This document shows positions 45,350-55,188 of a DNA stretch of 64,000 bases, piece by piece. The stretch lies in NCBI RefSeq assembly GCF_002197755.1, contig NZ_NHOT01000008.1, forward strand, positions 1 through 64,000. Reading direction: 5' to 3'. A model generated the notes under the pieces. That model was not told the origin of the DNA. It saw only the letters and a list, made by a program, of their open reading frames with translations, and made no database searches. Numbering within the stretch: position 1 is the stretch's first letter; every line of letters starts with the position of its first letter. A program made the translations under genes and the position numbers. The stretch comes from Pedobacter sp. AJM. Its GTDB lineage: Bacteria > Bacteroidota > Bacteroidia > Sphingobacteriales > Sphingobacteriaceae.

Positions 45350-46528
45350 ATGGAAGAAAGAGTATTATTTCTGATAAATAAGTTTCAGTCTGGCCAAATG
45401 TTGGAAGCTGAAAAGACTGAATTACTTCTCTTTATAGAAGATCATCCAGACGCCGTAAGTGAAGAAATATTTAATTTACTCATGGCCCATGATCTGGTGC
45501 ATACCAATGATGATGAAATAAATATTAGTCATCATAAATGGGATTCAATCCTTCAGAAAATTGTATCTGTAGATCAATTAAAATACCAGCAGAAACCTCC
45601 TATCTCACTTTATTACAAATGGGCGGCAGCAGCTGTCTTAATTCTGGCTTTAACATCCATATTCATTTATAAAATACGAGAAAAGTCACCTGTTTTTACT
45701 ACTGACATTGCGCCTGGTGGAAACAAGGCAATACTTACCCTGGCTAGCGGAAAAAAAATCTCATTAAGTGATGTTGCTAATGGAGATGTGATTAAAGAAG
45801 CTGGCCTTTCCATTTCAAAAACAGCTGATGGTCATTTGGTTTACCATGTGATGAATGAGGATCAGTCTACAGGCGGCAATGAAACCAATACCATTACAAC
45901 ACCAAACGGAGGTGAATGGCAGATACACTTGCCAGATGGCAGTGATATATGGTTAAACGCCGCATCCTCACTGGAATATCCATTAAATATGAGTAAAACC
46001 TCCATACGAAGTGTGAGATTAAAGGGGGAAGCATATTTTGAAGTGGCTAAAGACAGTGCTCATCCGTTTGTTGTAGAAACAGAAAAGCAAAAATTAGAAG
46101 TATTAGGTACCCACTTTAATATTAATAGCTATGCAGATGAACGCACAACCAGAACAACGCTATTAGAAGGTAGTGTTCGCATTTCCTCGCGCACTAATTT
46201 AGCAGAATATGGAATTTTAAAGCCTGGTGAGCAATCTGTATTATCAGCTCAGGGAATTAAAATCAATACGGTAGATACTGATGAATCTGTTGCCTGGAAA
46301 AAGGGATATTTTATGTTTAATAATGAGAAACAGGAAAGTATCCTCCGTAAAATATCAAGGTGGTACAACATCAAAGTGGAATACGCAGACGAAGAAGCAA
46401 AGGATGTAATGTATTACGGAACAGTAAGCAGATTTGATAAAATTTCTCAGGTGTTACACAAGTTTGAACAAACCGGTGAGGTTCGTTTTGAGATGCAAGG
46501 CAATAAGCTTATTGTTTACAAAGATTAA
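45350..46528 (+). CDS. FecR-type anti-sigma factor
   Basis: A 392-residue inner-membrane protein. The cytoplasmic N-terminus (about residues 1-85) binds the sigma factor. One transmembrane helix follows (YYKWAAAAVLILALTSIFIYKI). The periplasmic FecR domain has NTITTPNGGEWQIHLPDGS, IWLNAASSLEYP and VRLKGEAYFEVAKD, then a DUF4974-like C-terminus (KGYFMFNNEKQESILRKISRWYNIKVEY). The ATG at 45350 is chosen over an upstream TTG because MEERVLFL begins the family homology. Confidence 0.92.
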   Translation: MEERVLFLINKFQSGQMLEAEKTELLLFIEDHPDAVSEEIFNLLMAHDLVHTNDDEINISHHKWDSILQKIVSVDQLKYQQKPPISLYYKWAAAAVLILALTSIFIYKIREKSPVFTTDIAPGGNKAILTLASGKKISLSDVANGDVIKEAGLSISKTADGHLVYHVMNEDQSTGGNETNTITTPNGGEWQIHLPDGSDIWLNAASSLEYPLNMSKTSIRSVRLKGEAYFEVAKDSAHPFVVETEKQKLEVLGTHFNINSYADERTTRTTLLEGSVRISSRTNLAEYGILKPGEQSVLSAQGIKINTVDTDESVAWKKGYFMFNNEKQESILRKISRWYNIKVEYADEEAKDVMYYGTVSRFDKISQVLHKFEQTGEVRFEMQGNKLIVYKD

Positions 46529-46654
46529 ATCAAAAAGATGAGGACGTAACTAACCCTTATCTATAAAAATATTACTAACTATCAACCTTAACCTAAACCA
46601 AAAAACTATGTACAAACTTCGACAACACCACTAACATTCAAAGGCCAACTAAAT

Positions 46655-46690
46655 AAAAAAGGAGTGCTTGCAACACCCCTTTAATTTTGC
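46655..46690 (+). terminator. Terminator-like hairpin after fecR
   Basis: AAAGGAGTG pairs with CACCCCTTT with one mismatch, followed by AATTTT. It lies 127 bp after fecR and could end the regulator transcript. Confidence 0.5.
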
Positions 46691-46804
46691 TGTCTGGCTA
46701 TTTCGGTAACCCGGAACCAAAAATCAATTATTTCCTGAATAAACCATGATACCACATGATGTGCTTAAACAATAAGTGTGTATCGATAAAAAACAGACTA
46801 TTAA

Positions 46805-49800
46805 ATGTACAAAATTTATATAAGAATTTTATGTACGCATCGCCGCTACATACCTAAATTGCTATTGATGATGAAGTTAATTACGGTCATATTACTGGCC
46901 TCCCTCATGCAGGTTAGTGCAGCTTCGTTTGGACAACTGGTTACGTTAAATGATAAAAACGTAACACTGGAAAGAATGATTAAAGAAATTAGAAAGCAAT
47001 CTGGTTACGATGTTTTACTATCAACAAATAAGCTTAAAAGTACCACTACGTTTAACGCTAACTTTAATCAATCAACCATAACAGAAGTGATGACAAAGAT
47101 CATTGCCGGAAGGGATTTAAGCTACTCTATTGAAGATAAAACGATCTTAATTAAACCAAAAGATAAGTCAATCTTAGATAAAGTAGTCGATTATTTTGTC
47201 GCTGTAAAAGTAACAGGTAAGGTTAAAGACAAAAGCGGTAATGCGCTTCCTGGCGTAAGCGTTAGAGAAAAAGGTGCATCAAATGCGGTTTCTACTACTT
47301 CATCAGGAGAGTACACCATCACCGTAAAAGAAGGAGCGACACTCGTTTTTAGCTATGTTGGATATAAATCAACAGAAGTTGAAATCGGAAGTCAGACCAC
47401 CATAAATGTAACTTTATCAGAAGATGCTGAACAGCTTAGTGAAGTAAATGTAGTTTCAACTGGTTATCAGGACCTGAATAAAAAGTTATTTACAGGTGCC
47501 GCCACAGCACTCAAAGCTTCGGATGTGAAAAGAGATGGTATCAATGATGTGAGCCGAATGCTGGAGGGGCGGGTTGCAGGTGTTTCTGTACAAAACGTAT
47601 CGGGTACGTTTGGCGCTGCACCAAAAATCCGTGTTCGTGGTGCAACCTCTATTTCCGGAGATAATAAGCCATTATGGGTAGTAGATGGGATTATCCTGGA
47701 AGATGTTGTAAACATTTCCAATGAACAATTATCCACTGGTGATCCTTCAACTTTGGTTGGATCTTCCGTAGCCGGGCTAAACCCTGATGATATTGAAAGT
47801 TTCAATATTTTAAAGGATGCAGCCGCTACAGCCCAATATGGCGCAAGAGCAATGAATGGTGTGGTGATCATTACCACTAAAAAAGGTAGAAATACACAAG
47901 GGAAACCTGTTATTTCTTATACAGGTAACTTTTCCAGTTACATGAAACCCTCATATGATAATTTTGATATTTTAAATTCTGCAGATCAGATGAACGTTTA
48001 TCTGGAAATGCAAAATAAGGGTTGGTTAAATCATTCCAGTTCATCACGTAGTGCAAATGGAGGTGTGTTTACCAAGATGTACAATGAAATGTATAAATAT
48101 GATGCTGCAACCGGAACGTATGGATTAAAAAATGATGCACTTAGTCAAAAACAATATTTGCAACGTTATGCGGATGCCAATACAGATTGGTTTGATATCT
48201 TATTCAAACAGTCTTTCATGCAGGAACATTCAATAGGGATTTCATCAGGTACTGAAAAATCAAAGATTTATGCTTCAACGAGTTATTTGCAGGATAATGG
48301 TTGGACTGTTGGCGATAATGTGAAACGTTTTACAGGCAATGTTCGTGGAAACTTTGAAATTAATGACAGATTAAGTATTGAGCTCATTACGCAGGGATCA
48401 ATCCGTGACCAAAAAGCACCAGGTACATTGGGTAGAAACGGTAATCCGGTTTATGGAACATATGATCGTGATTTTGATATTAACCCATTCAGTTATTCAT
48501 TAAATACCAGCCGTGCTCTTACTGCCTTTGATGCAAATGGAAATCGTGAGTTTTTTACCCAGAACTACGCACCCTTCAATATTTTACATGAGTTGGAAAA
48601 CAATACGCTTGAACTTAATTTAATTGATTTTAAGGTTCAGGGTGGGGTAAGATATAAAATCACGAAAGATTTAAAGTATTCATTTGATGGAGCATACCGT
48701 TATGCTAAAACCAGTCAGGAGCATAAAATTACCGAAAACTCCAATATGGCTGAGGCTTACCGTGCTGGTATAAGTCCAAATGATGCAACAGTTAGATCGA
48801 ACAATAAATTTTTATACCGCAATCCTGATGATCCAAATGCATTACCGGTTAGTGTATTGCCTTATGGAGGTTTCTATAAAACCAATGATGATAATATCGT
48901 AAATTATTATGTTAGAAACAGTTTGGAGTATGATAAAACTTTTAACGTAGATCATTTGGTCAACTTTTTTGCCACTCAGGAAATGAGATACATCAACCGT
49001 CAGAATAAAATATTTGATGGTTATGGATACCAATATGATAAGGGCGGTATTCCGTTTATCGATCCAAATATTGTAAAATCAAATGTAGAGGGTGGTTTTA
49101 ATTATTATAGTATGGGCTATCGTTATGAACGATACTTAAACTATTCATTAAGGGGCGCATATTCTTATAAAGGCAAGTACAGTATTAACGCTACAGGGCG
49201 TTATGACGGATCAAATCTTTTGGGTGAATCACCTACAGCAAGATGGTTGCCTACCTGGAATGTCTCCGGCGCATGGAATATTGATACAGAAAATTTTATG
49301 CAATCTGAGCGGATTAAAAAGATCATTAACCGGGCTACCCTTCGTGCTACTTATGGGCTAGTTGCAAGCATGGGTACAGCTCAAAATTCTAGTCTTGTGT
49401 TAAGAAGTATGGCCACACGCAGGCCTTACATACCAGAAAAAGAGACCAAATTATATATCGATGGGCTGGAAAATTCTGAGTTAACATTTGAAAAAGTCCA
49501 TGAGTTAAATCTTGGCTTGGATTTAGGGTTATTTAATGACCGGTTAACCCTTACTGTAGATGCCTATCAGAGAAAGAGTTTTGATCTAATTGGCGAATTT
49601 AGAAATGGCGGCATAGGAGGCGAAGCAGTAAAGCAAGCCAATTATGCAGATATGAAATCAAACGGTATAGAAGCATCTCTTGGCGCTCGTATTTTAAAGA
49701 CAGGAAACTTTAGCTGGTCATCACAACTCATTTTTGGATACAATAAAAATGAAATCACAAACCTTAAGAACCAGCCATTAATTTTTGACTTAATTGGACC

Positions 49801-50488
49801 AGATGGGGGTGCTTTGGAAGGTTATGCCCAACGCGGTTTATTCTCGATCGATTTCAAGGGATTAGATCCGTTAAACGGTTCTCCAAAATTTCTGAATAAT
49901 GAAGGGGTGGTTAGTGGCGATGTTTATTTGCAGAGCAATGTGGTTAAGTATTTAAAATATGAAGGACCAATTGATCCGAAATATACTGGTGGTTTCTCCA
50001 ATACATTTAAGTATAAAGATTTTACACTTTCTACACTGGTTACTTTTGCTGCAGGAAATAAAGTACGTCTTTCTCCAGCTTTTAAAACGAGCTATACCGA
50101 TTTGGATGCTATGCCTAAAGCTTTTTTAAGCCGTTGGGAAATGCAAGGAGATGAACTTAAAACCAATGTGCCTTCTATTTTAGATGCACTTGAAGCAATT
50201 GACTTTAGAAGTATTTATGCTTATAATAATTATAACTATTCTACAGAACGTGTGGCAGATGGAGGCTTTGTAAGAATGAAACAAGTCATTCTTAGCTATA
50301 ATATTCCATCAAAATATACGAAGAAGCTTGGATTGACTAATTCTTCAATAAGTGCTGTCGGTAACAACTTATTCTTGATTTATTCAGATAAAAAGTTGAA
50401 TGGGCAAGATCCGGAATTCTTCGGATCGGGTGGTGTTGCATTGCCAATACCACGTCAGTTCACATTGTCTTTAAAAGTAGGATTCTAA
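46805..50488 (+). CDS. SusC/RagA-type TonB-dependent transporter with STN signalling domain
   Basis: A 1227-residue outer-membrane transporter. A signal peptide ends SFGQ. An STN domain at about residues 47-120 (TLERMIKEIRKQSGYDVLL, LSYSIEDKTILIKP) contacts FecR. A carboxypeptidase-like Ig domain at about 138-205 follows (VTGKVKDKSGNALPGV), then the TonB plug (SRMLEGRVAGVSVQNVSG, IRVRGATSISGDNKPLWVVDG, ILKDAAATAQYGARAMNGVV) and a 22-strand barrel ending RQFTLSLKVGF. It imports a large ligand held by the SusD partner. Confidence 0.95.
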   Translation: MYKIYIRILCTHRRYIPKLLLMMKLITVILLASLMQVSAASFGQLVTLNDKNVTLERMIKEIRKQSGYDVLLSTNKLKSTTTFNANFNQSTITEVMTKIIAGRDLSYSIEDKTILIKPKDKSILDKVVDYFVAVKVTGKVKDKSGNALPGVSVREKGASNAVSTTSSGEYTITVKEGATLVFSYVGYKSTEVEIGSQTTINVTLSEDAEQLSEVNVVSTGYQDLNKKLFTGAATALKASDVKRDGINDVSRMLEGRVAGVSVQNVSGTFGAAPKIRVRGATSISGDNKPLWVVDGIILEDVVNISNEQLSTGDPSTLVGSSVAGLNPDDIESFNILKDAAATAQYGARAMNGVVIITTKKGRNTQGKPVISYTGNFSSYMKPSYDNFDILNSADQMNVYLEMQNKGWLNHSSSSRSANGGVFTKMYNEMYKYDAATGTYGLKNDALSQKQYLQRYADANTDWFDILFKQSFMQEHSIGISSGTEKSKIYASTSYLQDNGWTVGDNVKRFTGNVRGNFEINDRLSIELITQGSIRDQKAPGTLGRNGNPVYGTYDRDFDINPFSYSLNTSRALTAFDANGNREFFTQNYAPFNILHELENNTLELNLIDFKVQGGVRYKITKDLKYSFDGAYRYAKTSQEHKITENSNMAEAYRAGISPNDATVRSNNKFLYRNPDDPNALPVSVLPYGGFYKTNDDNIVNYYVRNSLEYDKTFNVDHLVNFFATQEMRYINRQNKIFDGYGYQYDKGGIPFIDPNIVKSNVEGGFNYYSMGYRYERYLNYSLRGAYSYKGKYSINATGRYDGSNLLGESPTARWLPTWNVSGAWNIDTENFMQSERIKKIINRATLRATYGLVASMGTAQNSSLVLRSMATRRPYIPEKETKLYIDGLENSELTFEKVHELNLGLDLGLFNDRLTLTVDAYQRKSFDLIGEFRNGGIGGEAVKQANYADMKSNGIEASLGARILKTGNFSWSSQLIFGYNKNEITNLKNQPLIFDLIGPDGGALEGYAQRGLFSIDFKGLDPLNGSPKFLNNEGVVSGDVYLQSNVVKYLKYEGPIDPKYTGGFSNTFKYKDFTLSTLVTFAAGNKVRLSPAFKTSYTDLDAMPKAFLSRWEMQGDELKTNVPSILDALEAIDFRSIYAYNNYNYSTERVADGGFVRMKQVILSYNIPSKYTKKLGLTNSSISAVGNNLFLIYSDKKLNGQDPEFFGSGGVALPIPRQFTLSLKVGF

Positions 50489-50498
50489 ATAAAAAATC

Positions 50499-51959
50499 AT
50501 GAAAAAAATATTTATATCTATTGTTGCCCTTTCTCTTCTTTCAACCATGGGGTGTAAGAAGTTTTTAGAGCAATCTCCAGATCAAAGAACACAATTAAAT
50601 TCAGTTGATAAAGTAGCAGAATTATTAACCAGTGCTTATCCGGAAGGGAATTATATTGCTTTTACGGAAACATCATCAGATAATGTAGAAGATAAAGGTC
50701 CGGGTATAGGTGATGAAAACAGGGAAATTGTTTTTCCTTACTATTGGAGAGATAATGACAATTATACTGAAGATACACCTACTAATTATTGGAACGCCTG
50801 TTATACTGCAATTGCAGCAGCTAATGCTGCACTAGAAGCTATTGGTAAGGCACCTGATCAAACGGCTTATTTACCTTATAAAGGTGAAGCATTGCTTGCC
50901 CGAGCGTATGCTCACTTTATGTTGGTTACGCTTTTCTCCAAAACGTATGAGGCCGGTACCGCTAATGATTCTCCGGGGGTTCCATATGTAACTTCACCAG
51001 AGAAGGTTGTAGTTGGCCAATATTCCAGAGGTACTGTTGCATCCGTATATGCGAATATAGAAAAGGACTTAACCGAAGGGTTGCCGCTTTTAAGGAATAC
51101 GGCATATAAAATTCCTAAATATCACTTTAATATTTCTGCAGGAAATGCGTTTGCGGCGAGATTCTTTTTGTTTAAAAAAGATTACGATAAAGTAATTCAA
51201 TATGCAAGTGCCGTATCTCCGGGAAATTCATTTGCAAACATTTTGAGACCATGGAATACTCGATATAATACTTATACCCTGGATGAAATGTACTTGTATT
51301 TTACCCAAGCGTCAGAGCCATCTACCTTATTATTAATTGAGACCGCTTCATCATGGGCAAGAACCCTAACACCTAGGTTTGGTTATGGGCAGATCATTAA
51401 TAATGAAGTTTTTACCAATAATGTTACCGGAGCCCGTTGGTCATATAAATCAGCTTATTATGGGCAACCACATTATAGTATGCTGAAATGGAAAGAATAT
51501 TTTGTGAAAACAAGTCCTAATGCCACCATTGGAGAACCATACACGATAGTTCCTGTACTTACAGCAGATGAAACCTTATTAAATAGGGCAGAAGCTTATG
51601 CCTCATCAGGACAAAATACATTGGCCCTACAGGATCTGAACACCTATGCCAGCACCAGAATTTTAAATTACAGTGCAACTACTCATGCCATAACATTAGC
51701 TAAAATTGCCGCTTTTTATGGTATCGCAGATCCCAAAGAAGGGTTAATCGCCACTGTCCTGGATTTTAAGAAAAAAGAATTTACTCAGGAAGGTTTGCGC
51801 TGGTTTGATATTTTAAGGTATAAAATACCTGTAACGCATCGTGTTTATGCTGTAAATGGTTCATTTACAACCATGGAGCTTACTGCTAATGATCCAAGAA
51901 GATTATTTCAACTCCCTACACAAGTTACACTTTCAGGTATTAACCAAAATCCAAGATAA
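50499..51959 (+). CDS. SusD/RagB-type nutrient-binding lipoprotein
   Basis: A 486-residue lipoprotein (STMGCKKFLEQSPDQRT). The N-terminal half has tetratricopeptide-like helices (YWNACYTAIAAANAALEAIG, YKGEALLARAYAHFMLVTLFS) and the C-terminus has the closing RWFDILRYKIPVTHR. SusD proteins cap the SusC pore and bind its ligand. It starts 10 bp after SusC. The ligand cannot be predicted; no glycosidase gene is in this operon, which argues against a typical polysaccharide locus. Confidence 0.93.
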   Translation: MKKIFISIVALSLLSTMGCKKFLEQSPDQRTQLNSVDKVAELLTSAYPEGNYIAFTETSSDNVEDKGPGIGDENREIVFPYYWRDNDNYTEDTPTNYWNACYTAIAAANAALEAIGKAPDQTAYLPYKGEALLARAYAHFMLVTLFSKTYEAGTANDSPGVPYVTSPEKVVVGQYSRGTVASVYANIEKDLTEGLPLLRNTAYKIPKYHFNISAGNAFAARFFLFKKDYDKVIQYASAVSPGNSFANILRPWNTRYNTYTLDEMYLYFTQASEPSTLLLIETASSWARTLTPRFGYGQIINNEVFTNNVTGARWSYKSAYYGQPHYSMLKWKEYFVKTSPNATIGEPYTIVPVLTADETLLNRAEAYASSGQNTLALQDLNTYASTRILNYSATTHAITLAKIAAFYGIADPKEGLIATVLDFKKKEFTQEGLRWFDILRYKIPVTHRVYAVNGSFTTMELTANDPRRLFQLPTQVTLSGINQNPR

Positions 51960-51961
51960 TT

Positions 51962-53320
51962 ATGAAAAAAACATTTAAATATGGATTGGTTGCATTAGCC
52001 ATGTTTACAATCCTCACATCCTGTAAAAAGGAATCTAAGCTGAATGCTAATCTGGATGCGATAGACCAAAATATAATAAAAGATAAAAATTCGACTGATA
52101 TCTGGTTAGATCAAAACTTTTTGAATCCGTATAATATTGAAACCAAATATCGGTTTGACCGTTTTGAATTAGCATCAGGAAAGAATATTACTCCTCCCGC
52201 AGTAGAACAGGTAATTCCTGCAATGGAAATGGTTCGTGATGTGTGGATCAGACCATATGAAGTTGCCGGTGGAGGGGATTTTATAAAAAAAATCTCACCA
52301 AAACAATTCGTTTTAGCTGGTAGTGCAGAATATAACAGCAATGGTTCTATCACTTTAGGTACAGCAGAAGGCGGGCGTAAAATTGTTCTTTATGTGATTA
52401 ATTCGTTTGATAAAACGAATATCAATTCTGTGAAACAGATGATCCAGGTGATTCAGCATGAGTACACGCATATTTTGAATCAAACGGTGGATTTTTCTCC
52501 GGAATATCAAACCGTATCTCGTGGTGGTTATGAAGCCAACTGGACTCAACGGCCACTTTCCGAAGCATATTCTTTGGGTTTCATCACACAATATGCCAGG
52601 GTATCGCCAATAGAAGATTTTGCAGAGCAGTCATCCAATATGTTAATGTTGGGGAGGGTACAATATAATGCCATTGTAGCCACTACACCTGCAGATGCTC
52701 AGGTTAAACTGAAGAAAAAAGAACAATATGTGGTAGACTATTTTAAGACTGCATTTAACATTGATTTCTATCAGCTACAGAAGGAAGTTCAGAAGGCATT
52801 ATTTAAAGTATCTCCTCCTGTTTTGTCGAGGTTAACTGGTTATGGAGTAGGCTATACTACATTATATTCGAACCCTAGCACAGACCCAAATCAATCTGCA
52901 GAATTTTTAGGGTTGTGGAATGCCGCAAGAACTTCTATGGCTGCTGGTGGCTTTGTTCTTAAAGATTTCTTAATGACTTTTAAAGCAAATAATGTAATGA
53001 CATTGAGATATACATTTACAAATGCTACAGGAACTACGACTTATTTTGCCGATGCCGATTATACTTTAGCACTAAATGCAAACACTGGCTTAACTACATT
53101 TACCTTAATGGCGACTCAACCAACTGGAACTACGTATAGTAACATGGGAGTAATTAATGCCCGAATGGCAGGGGTGAACAGTTACTTTTCAACGGGATCA
53201 TTCAGGGCGAATTGGATTAATCAAATTATACCAGGCGAAATTGGATACTTAGGTTCACTAGGCGCATTTTATAAAACCACAAATGCTAACTCCTATTTTT
53301 ATGGAACAATGGGGCAATAA
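51962..53320 (+). CDS. Zinc metallohydrolase lipoprotein linked to SusCD
   Basis: A 452-residue lipoprotein (TILTSCKKES) of the substrate-import-associated zinc metallohydrolase group (putative zinc-binding metallopeptidase). The metal motif HEYTH lies near residue 166 in QVIQHEYTHILNQ, and an EDFAEQSSNML segment further on supplies the third conserved acidic region. The C-terminal third is a separate beta-rich domain. Such proteins are thought to trim or process protein or peptide material before import. It starts 2 bp after SusD. Confidence 0.88.
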   Translation: MKKTFKYGLVALAMFTILTSCKKESKLNANLDAIDQNIIKDKNSTDIWLDQNFLNPYNIETKYRFDRFELASGKNITPPAVEQVIPAMEMVRDVWIRPYEVAGGGDFIKKISPKQFVLAGSAEYNSNGSITLGTAEGGRKIVLYVINSFDKTNINSVKQMIQVIQHEYTHILNQTVDFSPEYQTVSRGGYEANWTQRPLSEAYSLGFITQYARVSPIEDFAEQSSNMLMLGRVQYNAIVATTPADAQVKLKKKEQYVVDYFKTAFNIDFYQLQKEVQKALFKVSPPVLSRLTGYGVGYTTLYSNPSTDPNQSAEFLGLWNAARTSMAAGGFVLKDFLMTFKANNVMTLRYTFTNATGTTTYFADADYTLALNANTGLTTFTLMATQPTGTTYSNMGVINARMAGVNSYFSTGSFRANWINQIIPGEIGYLGSLGAFYKTTNANSYFYGTMGQ

Positions 53321-53336
53321 TTTAAGGGAAATCAAC

Positions 53337-54653
53337 ATGAAAAAAATATTAATATATACACTTTTTTCTCTTGCCTTATTTACGGGTTGTAAAAAGGAAG
53401 AGGTATTGATTGATGGCAAAAGACCTGAAGAAAGGGTTTCTACTGCTGTAACAAAATATAATAGTGAATTAACCGGGAGTACAAACGGCTGGAAGGCATT
53501 CCTATACCCGGAAGGCGGAGGTGGCTATTCATTCTACTTTAATTTTACCAAAGATAATAAAGTGAGTATGTATGCTGATCTGGATGTTGATCCGGCTAGA
53601 GAAAGTATGGAAAGTACATTTCGGGTAAAAGCATTACAAAATCCAACATTATCTTTTGATACTTATAGTTACTTACATATTCTGGCCGATCCTGATCCCA
53701 ATACCTTTGGTGGCGTTGCAGGTTGGGGACTATATTCCGATTTCGAATTTACATTTGATAAACAGGTAGGGGATTCCATTATGTTAACCGGTAAGCTGTT
53801 AAAAAGCAAATTGGTTTTGGTAAAGGCAACGGCAGCTGAAAAAAAGCTTTATGATGAAAAAGGTTTACTAAATGCTATTCAAACATCCGTAGATTATATT
53901 GATGCTAACAATAACCTATATTTTACGCTTGTTGACGCTATAAAGGTTCAAACTTCTATCAACTATTTCCAAAAATTGATAACCCTAATCTGGGATAACG
54001 GTAATGCTGGCGTAACTACAACTTCAACTGGCTTTGCTTTTACCTTAACCGGAATAAGGTTTAAGGAACCTTTAATATATAAAGATAAAGCCATTAGCGA
54101 GTTCACCTGGGATCCGGCTAAGCAGGTATATTTTACCACAGTAGGCGGAGTAAGACTGGAAATCGTTTCTTCAACAACTTCAATTTATCCTTTACACTTA
54201 CTTTTAGGTATCCAATATTCCGGAATTATTGTTCCGAATGGTACGAATTACCCAGGATGGGGAACAGAATTTATTACCCGAAGAGCAGCCGCAGCAGCAG
54301 GTACACTTACATCAGGATATAATTTAAGATTAGATCGAATGGTCTTTAATTTTAATACCATAAATAATACCATGTTGTTAAGTGCTGATGTTTATCAGGG
54401 TGCAAACAGGTTTGTTGCAGATTTTCCATATACTTTTACTAAAACTACAGCAGGTGTATATAAATTTACAGGATCAGCACCAACAGGGAATGCTGCTTTA
54501 ATTGTAACACAAATGGCACCACTTACTACACAACGCATTAATGCAGATACTTTCACACTTGCCTATTTTACAAATCCAACAACGGGGGAGATCTTAGGTC
54601 AGTTTAAAAGTGTAGAACATCCAAACTTTACATTCTCCGGCTCTTTACAGTAA
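53337..54653 (+). CDS. DUF4302 lipoprotein
   Basis: A 438-residue lipoprotein (LFTGCKKEEVLIDG). The RPEERVSTAVTKYNSELTGS start, GWKAFLYPEGGGGYSFYFNF and VSMYADLDVD segments are typical of DUF4302, a family that regularly accompanies the SusCD/zinc-metallohydrolase set. Function is unknown; a surface ligand-binding role is likely. The ATG at 53337 gives a normal lipoprotein signal; longer in-frame starts overlap the previous gene. It ends the operon. Confidence 0.87.
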   Translation: MKKILIYTLFSLALFTGCKKEEVLIDGKRPEERVSTAVTKYNSELTGSTNGWKAFLYPEGGGGYSFYFNFTKDNKVSMYADLDVDPARESMESTFRVKALQNPTLSFDTYSYLHILADPDPNTFGGVAGWGLYSDFEFTFDKQVGDSIMLTGKLLKSKLVLVKATAAEKKLYDEKGLLNAIQTSVDYIDANNNLYFTLVDAIKVQTSINYFQKLITLIWDNGNAGVTTTSTGFAFTLTGIRFKEPLIYKDKAISEFTWDPAKQVYFTTVGGVRLEIVSSTTSIYPLHLLLGIQYSGIIVPNGTNYPGWGTEFITRRAAAAAGTLTSGYNLRLDRMVFNFNTINNTMLLSADVYQGANRFVADFPYTFTKTTAGVYKFTGSAPTGNAALIVTQMAPLTTQRINADTFTLAYFTNPTTGEILGQFKSVEHPNFTFSGSLQ

Positions 54654-54755
54654 CGACGTATAACTTAAATAATTTGTACTTAGCGGCTGTGTCAAAAGTC
54701 ATTTTTTGACAGGGAGTGCCAAATTAAATTCTAAAGCTGTTAAGCTTGCAATTAT

Positions 54756-54790
54756 AGGAGGCTATTTTCGATTTGAAAGTAGCCTCTTTC
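54756..54790 (+). terminator. Candidate terminator after the DUF4302 gene
   Basis: AGGAGGCTATTTTC pairs with GAAAGTAGCCTCTT, one G-T pair, followed by TTTC. Confidence 0.6.
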
Positions 54791-54912
54791 TTGATTGATA
54801 ACAAGGTTTGCGAAATTTAATTCCGTTATGTAATTATGTTTTACTTTTGATACCCTCTCTTTTGATGACCTGATTTTTAATTAACTACCGCCTTTAGATG
54901 TGTCCTAAATTT

Positions 54913-54947
54913 CTACAAGTTGTGGAGAATTACTACAGTTTGTGGAG
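54913..54947. promoter_or_regulatory. Direct repeat resembling a LytTR-type operator
   Basis: CTACAAGTTGTGGAG and CTACAGTTTGTGGAG are repeated 20 bp apart. The second contains ACAGTTTGT, which fits the LytTR half-site pattern [TA][AC][CA]GTTN[AG][TG]. They lie upstream of a -7 box and the Hcp genes. Confidence 0.4.
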
Positions 54948-55015
54948 TGTATTATGATCTTCAATGTATGTGCTACATGAAAATTTTTGTAAAACTTTTC
55001 CACATTTTTATCGTA

Positions 55016-55023
55016 TATATTTG
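55016..55023 (+). promoter_or_regulatory. Candidate -7 box of the type VI island
   Basis: TATATTTG matches TANNTTTG. A TTTG lies 26 nt upstream, more than the usual spacing. The leader to the first Hcp gene would be about 160 nt. Confidence 0.4.
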
Positions 55024-55188
55024 GTTTTACCAATCTGGAAAGGCGAATAACCTGAGTTTTTCCACTTTTTTAAAAATTTTACCATACATTATTTCTTGCT
55101 TAATGTGCTGCTGGCTTGATATTTGGTTAAGGTTTGATATGGTAGCGTAAGCTATAAAGAACCAATTTTAACCAAAAACCCTAAAACT

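Larger units (their letters stand above)
54654..55188. other. 535-bp gap with terminator and possible operator sites
   Basis: No convincing gene. A 76-codon frame at 54920-55150 has no family resemblance. The gap holds a terminator-like hairpin (54756-54790), a duplicated CTACA-GTT-GTGGAG element (54913-54947) and a -7 box (55016-55023). TGTCAAAA...TTTTTGACA near 54690 is a further short inverted repeat. Confidence 0.6.

Noticed and set aside
54920..55150. 76-codon frame before the Hcp genes
   Set aside because: It overlaps the duplicated element and the -7 box and looks like AT-rich hydrophobic chance coding.
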